Shown here in pieces: positions 1 to 5,320 of a stretch of 6,160 nucleotides of DNA (positions are counted from its first letter, which is position 1; the number at the start of each line of letters is the position of its first letter). The position numbers were made by a program, and so were the translations under genes. Origin of the DNA: Fimbriiglobus sp. GTDB lineage: Bacteria > Planctomycetota > Planctomycetia > Gemmatales > Gemmataceae. Under the pieces are notes generated by a model, which was not told the DNA's origin, searched no databases, and was given only the letters and a program-made list of their open reading frames with translations. The DNA is taken from the NCBI GenBank assembly GCA_025352585.1, contig JANXTD010000782.1:1-6160 (forward strand), written 5' to 3'.

Positions 1-180
1 GGTCTTAACCCCCTGCCCCGCAGACCCTCGCCCCAGGGCGTAAGACCGGCCTCACAGCGGCCAGCTCCAGAAGACCAGAACTCAAGCCGCCGACCGACCT
101 GAACCGACGCTTCAAATTGCCCAGTGTGACCGCCGGCGGCAAAACTTCGGCGGGGTGCAACTTTCCGACGCGGACCGGGG
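1..180. other. Non-coding leader upstream of the redoxin fusion gene
   Basis: I see no credible gene here; the open frames that cross it lack a family-like protein. It has a 7-bp inverted repeat, GGTCTTA at 1-7 and TAAGACC at 41-47, separated by 33 nt. A short GC-rich hairpin is also possible (CCGCCG at 130-135 with CGGCGG at 148-153). Without the sequence to the left I cannot tell whether the 1-47 repeat belongs to the end of an upstream gene. Confidence 0.4.
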
Positions 181-186
181 TAAAAT
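181..186 (+). promoter_or_regulatory. Putative -10 box (TAAAAT) of the redoxin fusion gene
   Basis: TAAAAT matches the sigma-70 -10 consensus TATAAT at 5 of 6 positions and stands out as A/T-rich in a GC-rich region. It lies 33 nt before the ATG, leaving room for a short 5' leader. I find no convincing -35 hexamer at 16-18 nt upstream, so the call rests on the -10 and its position alone. A similar box (TAGAAT) sits at a comparable distance before the next plus-strand gene. Confidence 0.45.
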
Positions 187-206
187 CGTCGCCTGAGTCG
201 CACCGC

Positions 207-213
207 GTGAGGG
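207..213 (+). promoter_or_regulatory. Ribosome binding site of the redoxin fusion gene (GTGAGGG)
   Basis: The purine-rich GTGAGGG is a partial Shine-Dalgarno ending 6 nt before the ATG at 220, and it supports that start. The same 7 bases with the same 6-nt gap precede the start of the HEAT/TPR gene. Confidence 0.6.
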
Positions 214-219
214 TTTCGC

Positions 220-1992
220 ATGGTCCGCCTGTTCTCGCTCGCCGCCTGCCTCGTCGCCGCGTCGTCGGCGTTCGCCGCCGAGCCGGTCACCGCGCCGGCC
301 CCGGTCGGCACCCGCGTCGCCGACTTCACCCGAACCGACCTCGTCGCCGGCACGCCGTGGAGTCTGAGCGACGCCGGCCGCGACCGCAAGCCGACGGTCG
401 TCGTCTTCCTGGCGACCTCATGCCCCGTGTCGAACGCGGTCGTGCCGAAGCTCGCCGGCATGGCCAAGCGGCTCCAGGGCGAGGCGACCTTTGTGGGCGT
501 CTACGCGCACCCGTCGGACAGCGCCGACGACGCCGCCAAGCACGCCGCTGCCAACAAGCTGCCGTTCGCGGCCGTCCACGACGCCGACGGGAGTTTGGCG
601 AAGCGCTTCCGGGTGGACCGCGTGCCGACGGCGTTCGTCCTCGACGGCGGCCTCAACGTGCGCTACATGGGCCGCGTCGATGACCAGGACGCGCCGGGCG
701 TCCACCGGCCCAACCCGACGACGCGCGACCTCGGCAACGCCCTCGACGCCGTGATCGACGGCCGGGCGGTGACGCTGAGCTTCGCCGCGCCCGCCGGCTG
801 CAAGCTCCTCGCCGACGCCGCGGCCCCGGTCGCAACCGCGGTGACGTACCACAACGAAGTCTCGCGCATCCTCCAGGCGAAGTGCCAGGGCTGCCACCGG
901 CCCGGCGAGGCGGCCCCGTTCGCGCTGATGAACTTCAAGGACGCCAAGTCGTGGGCCGGGATGATGCGCGAGGTCGTCGCCGACGACGTGATGCCGCCGT
1001 GGCACGCCGACGCCAAGCCGGGGCACTTCCGCAACGACCGCCGGCTCAGCGCCGCCGACAAGGCGACCCTGTTGGCGTGGCTCGACGCCGGCTGCCCCGA
1101 AGGCGACATCGCCAAGTCGCCGCCGTCCAAGGACTACACGCAGGGCTGGCGGTTGCCGCGCGTCCCCGACCTGATCGTCAAGATGAGCAAGCCGATCGAC
1201 GTGCCGGCGCAGTTCATGATGGGGGCGATCGGCATGCCCTACGTCTACGTCAAGGGAGACGCCGACTTCGCCGAGGATACCTGGGTGACGGGCCTCGAAG
1301 TGCGGCCGGAGTTCCGCGAGGCGATCCACCACGTCATCGTCTACCTGATCCCGCCGGGCAAGACGCTGAAGGAACTCGTCAAGGACGACGGCTTCAGTCG
1401 GCACCTGTTGGGCGCGTACGTCCCCGGCGACGAGGCCAACGTCTACGGCCCCGGCCTGGCGAAGCTCATCCCGAAGGGGTCGGTGCTACTCTTCGAGGTG
1501 CATTACACGCCCAACGGCAAGGCCGGCCGCGACCAGTCGTACATCGGCCTGATGACGACCAAGACGCCGCCGGCCCGCGAGGTGAAGTCGGACGCGGCGA
1601 TGACGAAGCGGTTCGCCATCCCGCCGGGCGACGGCAACTACTCGCCGAAGGTCGCCGTGCTGACGTTCGACAAGCCGGTGACGCTGCTGAACATGACCCC
1701 GCACATGCACGTCCGCGGCAAGGCCTTCCGCTACGAACTGGTCACCCCGGACGGCCAGCGCGAGGTGATCCTGAACGTGCCGAAGTACGACTTCAACTGG
1801 CAGACCGGCTACGCGTTCAAGGAGCCGCGCAAACTGCCGGCGGGGAGCCGCCTCGAATGCACGGCGTGGTACGACAACTCGAAGGCGAACCCGTCGAACC
1901 CCGACCCGACCAAGCGCGTGACGTGGGGCAACCAGACCTGGGAAGAGATGATGATCGGCTTCGTCGAGTACGTCGAAAACAGTGGACAGTGA
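220..1992 (+). CDS. Secreted redoxin / c-type cytochrome / PHM-like copper monooxygenase fusion protein
   Basis: A 590-residue exported protein with three redox modules. Residues 1-19 form a Sec signal peptide (hydrophobic core, probable cleavage AFA-AE). Residues about 25-180 are a thioredoxin/AhpC-TSA-like domain. Its active-site position reads SCPVS (Cys68), so the second Cys of a CXXC is missing; VPTAF near 135 supplies the usual cis-proline. Residues 222-226 (CQGCH) are a c-type heme site, with Met258 in MPPWH as a possible distal ligand. Residues about 310-590 resemble the type II copper, ascorbate-dependent monooxygenase fold of PHM and dopamine beta-monooxygenase. The candidate copper ligands are His370-His371 in HHVIVY, His428 in HYTP, His495/His497 in PHMH, and Met577 or Met578 in TWEEMM. 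A role as periplasmic oxidase or hydroxylase is inferred; the substrate is unknown. The ATG is backed by a Shine-Dalgarno and the signal peptide. The last four residues (NSGQ) are encoded within a heptamer repeat, so the C-terminus may have been altered. The gene looks monocistronic. Confidence 0.85.
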   Translation: MVRLFSLAACLVAASSAFAAEPVTAPAPVGTRVADFTRTDLVAGTPWSLSDAGRDRKPTVVVFLATSCPVSNAVVPKLAGMAKRLQGEATFVGVYAHPSDSADDAAKHAAANKLPFAAVHDADGSLAKRFRVDRVPTAFVLDGGLNVRYMGRVDDQDAPGVHRPNPTTRDLGNALDAVIDGRAVTLSFAAPAGCKLLADAAAPVATAVTYHNEVSRILQAKCQGCHRPGEAAPFALMNFKDAKSWAGMMREVVADDVMPPWHADAKPGHFRNDRRLSAADKATLLAWLDAGCPEGDIAKSPPSKDYTQGWRLPRVPDLIVKMSKPIDVPAQFMMGAIGMPYVYVKGDADFAEDTWVTGLEVRPEFREAIHHVIVYLIPPGKTLKELVKDDGFSRHLLGAYVPGDEANVYGPGLAKLIPKGSVLLFEVHYTPNGKAGRDQSYIGLMTTKTPPAREVKSDAAMTKRFAIPPGDGNYSPKVAVLTFDKPVTLLNMTPHMHVRGKAFRYELVTPDGQREVILNVPKYDFNWQTGYAFKEPRKLPAGSRLECTAWYDNSKANPSNPDPTKRVTWGNQTWEEMMIGFVEYVENSGQ

Positions 1993-2088
1993 GGAGTGGT
2001 CAGTGGTCGGTGTTGACCTTCTTGAATCAGCCCGACTGCTGACCACTTCCCACTCTGCCTGTTTGGACCACTGACCACTAACCACTCC
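1981..2088. repeat. AGTGGTC heptamer repeat cluster forming an imperfect stem-loop
   Basis: Heptamers run head to tail from 1981: AGTGGAC, AGTGAGG, AGTGGTC, AGTGGTC, GGTGTTG. Complementary-strand copies follow: GACCACT at 2041 and TCCCACT at 2048, then GACCACT at 2066, GACCACT at 2073 and AACCACT at 2080. The two groups face each other. Bases 1993-2008 pair with 2073-2088 at 15 of 16 positions, so a transcript could fold into a long hairpin just after the redoxin fusion gene. It may serve as that gene's 3' end, but no run of T follows it. The first units lie inside the coding sequence and supply its stop codon. The exact 7-base periodicity and low G+C relative to the flanks suggest a dispersed simple repeat rather than a gene. 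Confidence 0.75.
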
Positions 2089-2285
2089 GATCGAACCGCC
2101 ACACTCGTTGCGCGCCGCGCAGTCCGCGCGCGTCGGCCCCTTTCTGGCAATCCCGTCGCGATTCGCTCAAGCCGCGTTGGATGTCTTGTGGCGGCTTCGG
2201 TAGTCTGGCAAAAGCTTGACGCCGCGGCCGCGCGAGATGGGCTTCAGAAACTGCGGGAATTCGCCGACGGGCCGGCGGCGTCATC
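2089..2285. other. Intergenic stretch between the heptamer repeats and the HEAT/TPR promoter
   Basis: I see no gene here; the one short minus-strand frame across it has an arginine-rich shadow composition and no ribosome binding site. It contains a 7-bp stem (AAGCCGC at 2169-2175 with GCGGCTT at 2191-2197, 15-nt loop). It also has an 8-base direct repeat, TCTGGCAA, at 2143 and 2204. A TTGACG at 2216-2221 resembles a -35 hexamer but has no suitably spaced -10. Confidence 0.4.
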
Positions 2286-2291
2286 TAGAAT
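2286..2291 (+). promoter_or_regulatory. Putative -10 box (TAGAAT) of the HEAT/TPR gene
   Basis: TAGAAT matches TATAAT at 5 of 6 positions and is the only A/T-rich patch near the start of the gene, 40 nt before the chosen GTG. No good -35 lies 16-18 nt upstream. It parallels the TAAAAT box before the other plus-strand gene. Confidence 0.45.
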
Positions 2292-2305
2292 ACTTCGACT
2301 GACCG

Positions 2306-2318
2306 ACCCCGACGGGGT
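2306..2318 (+). other. Small hairpin in the 5' leader of the HEAT/TPR gene
   Basis: ACCCC at 2306-2310 and GGGGT at 2314-2318 can form a 5-bp stem with a GAC loop, directly abutting the Shine-Dalgarno at 2319. It could modulate ribosome access, but a stem this short arises easily in GC-rich DNA. No role is shown. Confidence 0.3.
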
Positions 2319-2325
2319 GTGAGGG
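2319..2325 (+). promoter_or_regulatory. Ribosome binding site that selects the GTG start at 2332
   Basis: GTGAGGG ends 6 nt before GTG 2332, exactly as at the redoxin fusion gene. The alternative in-frame TTG at 2326 directly abuts the motif with no spacer, so ribosomes could hardly use it. This site therefore decides the start codon. Confidence 0.6.
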
Positions 2326-2331
2326 TTGCCC

Positions 2332-3024
2332 GTGACCGCGCCGTTCCTGGTTGAGTGCTACAACAAGCTCCCGCAGCCGCAGTACGGGGACGACCCCGAC
2401 CTGCTGCAAGCCGGGATGCTCGAGGGGATGCGCAGCTTCAGCAACGCGGTCCAGCTCAAGTACAACGAGGGCACGCTGCAACGCCTGCTGTCGTCGCCGG
2501 TGCTCCAGATGCGCCGCGCCGCCGCCCTGGCGATTGGCCTGCTCGGCACCATGAAGTCGAACGCGGCCCTCACCCAAGGGCTGCGCGACGACGACACGCT
2601 GGTGCGCAAGTTCTCGACCGACTCGCTGTGGGAGATCTGGTTCCGCGGCGGCACCCCGGACCAGAACCGCCGGCTGCAACAGGCGCTGCAACTCGCCGAC
2701 CTGCCGCAGACGTTGGCGGCACTCAGTGACCTCGTCGCCGACGCGCCGAACTTCGCCGAGGCGATCAACCAGCGGGCCATCGTCTACTACCGCCGCGGCG
2801 AGTACACCCGCAGCGTCCACGACTGCCAGGACGTACTGCGGCTCAACCCGCACCACTTCGCCGCCGCCGCCGGCATGGGCCAGTGCTACCTCCGCATGAA
2901 CAAGCCCCGCGCCGCGTTGCGGGCCTTCCAGCAGGCGATGGCGATGAACCCGTCGATCGAGAACGTCCGCGACACCATCCGCGGCCTCGAAGCCGCGCTC
3001 GACGAGACCGCCCACGACGACTGA
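2332..3024 (+). CDS. Cytoplasmic HEAT-repeat and TPR-repeat protein
   Basis: A 230-residue soluble protein of two helical repeat types, with no signal peptide or membrane segment. Residues about 47-105 look like two HEAT/PBS-lyase-type repeats (RRAAALAIGLLG near 61-72, then LVRKFSTDSLWEIW near 90-103). Residues about 112-223 hold roughly three TPR units, the clearest being AINQRAIVYYRRGEY...VLRLNP and AAAGMGQCYLRMNK...AMAMNP, with the usual Gly/Ala, Tyr and closing Asn-Pro positions. Such folds are protein-binding scaffolds; no enzymatic motif is visible and the partner is unknown. The start is GTG 2332, not TTG 2326 two codons earlier, because of Shine-Dalgarno spacing. It has its own promoter-like box and appears monocistronic. 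It converges on the modC-like gene with only 31 nt between the two stop codons and no obvious terminator between them, so transcript overlap is likely. Confidence 0.8.
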   Translation: MTAPFLVECYNKLPQPQYGDDPDLLQAGMLEGMRSFSNAVQLKYNEGTLQRLLSSPVLQMRRAAALAIGLLGTMKSNAALTQGLRDDDTLVRKFSTDSLWEIWFRGGTPDQNRRLQQALQLADLPQTLAALSDLVADAPNFAEAINQRAIVYYRRGEYTRSVHDCQDVLRLNPHHFAAAAGMGQCYLRMNKPRAALRAFQQAMAMNPSIENVRDTIRGLEAALDETAHDD

Positions 3025-3055
3025 CTCTCGCCCCGACGACCCGAAACCCGCCCGA

Positions 3056-3679
3056 TCACCCGCCGCTCGCGCCGAACAGGTTGTCGAGCACCACGTCGGC
3101 CCCGGCGGCGTCACTGCGGTCGTGCGTGACGTGCAGGACCGTCAGCGCCCGGCGCTCCCTCTCGTCCTTGAGCAACGCGATGAGGTCGGCGCGTGTCGCG
3201 GCGTCGGCGGCGTTGAACGGCTCGTCGAGCAGTAGCACGCACGGGCCGAATGCCAGCGCCCGGCCCAGCGCGACCCGCTGCGCCTCCCCGCCGCTCAGGC
3301 CGACGGAGCGGCGGTCGAGCAGGTGCGTCAGCTTCAGGCGCTCGGCCAGCACGGCGACGGCGGCGGCCGAGTCGCGGCGGCGGATCGCGAGGCCGAAGGC
3401 GAGGTTGGCGCGGACCGTCATCGTGCGGAACACCGCTGCTTCTTGCGGGACGTAGCCGACGCGACGCGCCGCCGGGTCGACGTCCGTCACGTCAACGCCG
3501 TGGAGCAGCACCCGCCCGGACACCGGGTCGCGCAGGCCGGCGATCACTTCGAGCAGCGTCGTCTTGCCGCAGCCGGTCGGCCCCATGACGACGGCGTGCG
3601 CGCCGGCCTCGACGCGCAGGGTGACGCGCGCCAGATTGAACGCCCCCTGCCGCACGGCGATGTCGCGCAGCTCGATCAC
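3056..3679 (-). CDS. modC: Molybdate-type ABC transporter ATP-binding protein, short form without TOBE domain
   Basis: The ATPase subunit, powering import at the inner face of the cytoplasmic membrane. All core ABC motifs are present in the 207 residues: Walker A GPTGCGKTT (33-41), Q-loop VPQEAAVF (Gln79), signature LSGGEAQR (128-135), Walker B VLLLDEP (148-154) and H-loop His186 in VTHD. The D-loop reads NAAD rather than the common SALD. Classical ModC is about 350 residues with a C-terminal TOBE/Mop domain. This protein ends about 20 residues after the H-loop and lacks that domain, like the shorter TupC-type ATPases. The frame is open far upstream, but the true start is the GTG at 3679: the family-like sequence begins there, and that GTG shares four bases (GTGA) with the stop of the permease gene, implying coupled translation. 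Substrate is inferred from the neighbours; tungstate or another oxyanion is possible. Confidence 0.85.
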   Translation of the reverse strand: MIELRDIAVRQGAFNLARVTLRVEAGAHAVVMGPTGCGKTTLLEVIAGLRDPVSGRVLLHGVDVTDVDPAARRVGYVPQEAAVFRTMTVRANLAFGLAIRRRDSAAAVAVLAERLKLTHLLDRRSVGLSGGEAQRVALGRALAFGPCVLLLDEPFNAADAATRADLIALLKDERERRALTVLHVTHDRSDAAGADVVLDNLFGASGG

Positions 3680-4455
3680 GCCGGGGTCTCGGGGGCGATT
3701 CGCCGCAGGGTCAGCAGCACCGCGAACGCCACGGCGACCATCACCAGCGACACGGCGAGCGCGGTTTCGAGGTGGCCGACGCTCAACTCGAGGTAGATCG
3801 TCGTCGGCAGAACTTCGGTTTTCGAGCGGGTCACGCCGGCGAACACCAGCACGGGGCCGAACTCGCCGAAGGCCCGCGCCCAGGTCAGCGTCGCGGCCGC
3901 CAGGATGCCGCGCGACGCCTCGGGGAGTGTCACGAGTCGGAACGCCTGCCACGGGCTGCACCCGAGCGTCCGGGCGACCTGCTCGGTGCGCGGCGACAGT
4001 TGCGCGAAGGTCGCGCGCAGGCTGCGCGTCGCGAACGCCCCGCAGACGGCGAACTGCGCCAGCACCACCCCGGCCGGCTCGTAGACCAGCGGGATCACGT
4101 CCTGGACCGCCCGGCCGAACGGGCCGCGCATCACCAGCAGCAGACTCACGCCGACGACCAGCGGCGGCAGCACGAGCGGCACATCGACGAGGAGTTCGAC
4201 GAGGCCGCGGCCGGGGAAGCGTGACCGCGCCAGCAGGTACCCCAGCGGCACGCCAGTGGCGACCGCCAGCACCGTCGTGACCGCCGACGAAACGAGGCTC
4301 AGCGCGAGGGCGGCGCGAATCTCGGGGGCGCGGAAGGCGTCGAGGAGGTGGCCCGGCGACGTGGCGAGCAGGTCGGCCAGCAGCATCGCCGCGACGAGGG
4401 CGACATAGCCGCCGCCGATCAGCCCGAGCGTCAAGTGGAAGCCGCGCACACTCAC
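3676..4455 (-). CDS. modB: Molybdate-type ABC transporter permease
   Basis: A 259-residue inner-membrane permease with about six hydrophobic segments (roughly 9-29, 47-76, 85-109, 124-147, 181-207, 229-251). Between the fourth and fifth lies the EAA loop that contacts the ATPase (158-185), with the conserved Gly165 and LPEASRG. The stretch RAFGEFGPVLVFAG (194-207), followed by a KTEVLPTTIY segment, closely resembles the ModB pattern GEFGAT..FAGN..TQTLPLAIY. This is the main reason for preferring a molybdate/tungstate permease over sulfate CysT/W. The start is GTG 4455, which overlaps the binding-protein stop by four bases (GTGA). A longer open frame continues upstream but is arginine-rich shadow sequence. 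The gene also overlaps the ATPase gene by four bases, so all three subunits should be made in a coupled way. Confidence 0.85.
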   Translation of the reverse strand: MSVRGFHLTLGLIGGGYVALVAAMLLADLLATSPGHLLDAFRAPEIRAALALSLVSSAVTTVLAVATGVPLGYLLARSRFPGRGLVELLVDVPLVLPPLVVGVSLLLVMRGPFGRAVQDVIPLVYEPAGVVLAQFAVCGAFATRSLRATFAQLSPRTEQVARTLGCSPWQAFRLVTLPEASRGILAAATLTWARAFGEFGPVLVFAGVTRSKTEVLPTTIYLELSVGHLETALAVSLVMVAVAFAVLLTLRRIAPETPA

Positions 4456-5195
4456 GGCGACGGCCCGCCTGGCGACGCGAAGCCATGCGCGGCGAAGGCG
4501 CGGCGGCCGCCGTCGCCGGCCAGGAACGCGACGAAGGCCGCGGCCGCCTCCGGACGGCGTGAGCCACTCAGCACGGCGGCGCGGACCTCGGCGCGGACGC
4601 CGGCGAGTTCGGGCAGCGGCGTGCCGACGAGGTCGGGGGCGAACTGCCGCGCCGTCGCGTCCCAGACGATCGCGGCGTCGAGGGTGCCGAGTTTGACGCC
4701 GTTGGCCGACTGCGTCACGGTGTCGGTCGTCACGGTTAGCCGCGCGTTCAGGGTGTCCCACCGGCCGGATTCCGTGAGGCGCAGTTTCGTCAGCTTGCCG
4801 ATGGCGGCGGTTTGCGGCGACGCCAACCCGAGCCGCACGCCGGGGGCCGTCAGCGCGCTGAGGTCGGCCGGCACGCGGTCGGGCCGGGTCAGGGCGACGG
4901 CCCGCATCGTCGTCAGCGGCGCGGAGACGGCGGCGTGCGGGCCGCAGGCGTCGAGGTAACTGGCGTCGGCCGGCAGGAACACGTCCGCGGGGGCGACTAC
5001 GCGGGTGAGGGCGATCTGCGTGACGAGTTCCTCGGAGCCGCCGAAGCGCAGTTCGACGCCGGGTCCGTAGTCGGCGGCGACTGCCTCGGCGACGGGCCGC
5101 AAACTCGCGGCGACGAGGACGACGAGCGTCGGGGCCGGCCGCGACTGGCAGCCGACCGCCAGCGCGGCGAGGAGGACGACCGCGAGCAAACGCAT
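4452..5195 (-). CDS. modA: Molybdate-type ABC transporter substrate-binding lipoprotein
   Basis: The binding protein that captures the oxyanion outside the cytoplasmic membrane. The 247 residues match ModA size. Residues 1-16 are a lipoprotein signal ending LAVGC, with Cys16 as the probable lipid anchor; Ala at -3 is less usual than Leu. The first lobe has the family's VLVAASL (Ser31), FGGSEEL (Ser54) and APADVF (68-73), which fit the ModA pattern of two anion-binding serines and GAPADVF. The second lobe has LDAAIVWDATA (172-182), where ModA commonly has an IVYxSDA-like segment. Trp178 therefore replaces the Tyr that helps bind molybdate in the E. coli protein. Tungstate or another oxyanion cannot be ruled out. 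The ATG at 5195 is preceded by a GGAGA Shine-Dalgarno and begins the signal peptide. The gene leads the operon and overlaps modB by GTGA. A large palindrome lies 33 nt upstream of the start. Confidence 0.83.
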   Translation of the reverse strand: MRLLAVVLLAALAVGCQSRPAPTLVVLVAASLRPVAEAVAADYGPGVELRFGGSEELVTQIALTRVVAPADVFLPADASYLDACGPHAAVSAPLTTMRAVALTRPDRVPADLSALTAPGVRLGLASPQTAAIGKLTKLRLTESGRWDTLNARLTVTTDTVTQSANGVKLGTLDAAIVWDATARQFAPDLVGTPLPELAGVRAEVRAAVLSGSRRPEAAAAFVAFLAGDGGRRAFAAHGFASPGGPSP

Positions 5196-5204
5196 CGGCG
5201 TGAA

Positions 5205-5209
5205 TCTCC
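5205..5209 (-). promoter_or_regulatory. Ribosome binding site of modA (GGAGA)
   Basis: GGAGA on the minus strand lies 9 nt before the ATG at 5195, a normal Shine-Dalgarno placement. The sequence between it and the palindrome (5210-5228) holds only a weak TACCAT as a possible -10 (minus strand of 5223-5228). Any promoter of its own would need its -35 inside the palindrome. Confidence 0.6.
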
Positions 5210-5228
5210 GTGGGACGTGAGTATGGTA

Positions 5229-5318
5229 GCGACCGGCGAGCCGTCGGCGTGAGCCGGGGGTTTCTCGACCCGCGAGCGCCCGGAAACCCCCGGCTCACGC
5301 CGACGGCTCGCCGGTCGC
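5229..5318. repeat. Perfect 36-bp inverted repeat with 18-nt loop (REP/REPIN-like palindrome)
   Basis: Bases 5229-5264 are the exact reverse complement of 5283-5318, with 18 nt (5265-5282) between. Each arm begins GCGACCGGCGAGCCG and ends GCCGGGGGTTTC. Within an arm, CGGC-GTGA-GCCG is itself a small hairpin with a GNRA-type tetraloop, and CGGC-GA-GCCG is a close variant, a design like REP elements paired into REPINs. The right arm begins 2 nt after the stop codon of the beta-barrel gene, and the left arm ends 33 nt before modA. It may end or attenuate transcription, protect mRNA ends, or be a non-autonomous mobile repeat. No T-tract follows on either strand and I see no clear target-site duplication. 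Confidence 0.85.
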
Positions 5319-5320
5319 GT

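Noticed and set aside
418..1404. Long minus-strand open frame opposite the redoxin fusion gene
   Set aside because: It is rich in Arg, Val and His with no domain pattern, and mirrors the codons of the well-supported plus-strand gene. High G+C makes such antisense frames common.
882..2042. Plus-strand open frame in a second frame inside the redoxin fusion gene
   Set aside because: Arg/Gly/Ala-rich shadow translation; the overlapping frame contains the heme and copper motifs.
2204..2221. Possible sigma-54 promoter (TGGCAA ... TTGACG)
   Set aside because: The gap between the two halves is 4 nt instead of 5, and the -12 element reads TTGA rather than TTGC.
2326..2331. TTG start for the HEAT/TPR protein
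   Set aside because: It directly abuts the GTGAGGG ribosome site with no spacer; GTG 2332 has the same 6-nt spacing as the neighbouring gene.
3680..4567. Upstream extension of the modC frame, apparently giving a 503-residue protein
   Set aside because: The extra part is arginine-rich shadow of modB. The ABC domain begins exactly at GTG 3679, which is coupled to the modB stop.
5229..5318. Palindrome as a standard intrinsic terminator, or as a CRISPR or insertion-sequence end
   Set aside because: No T-tract follows on either strand. There is one inverted pair rather than regularly spaced direct repeats, and no transposase gene or clear target duplication is visible. A terminator role independent of a T-tract remains possible.
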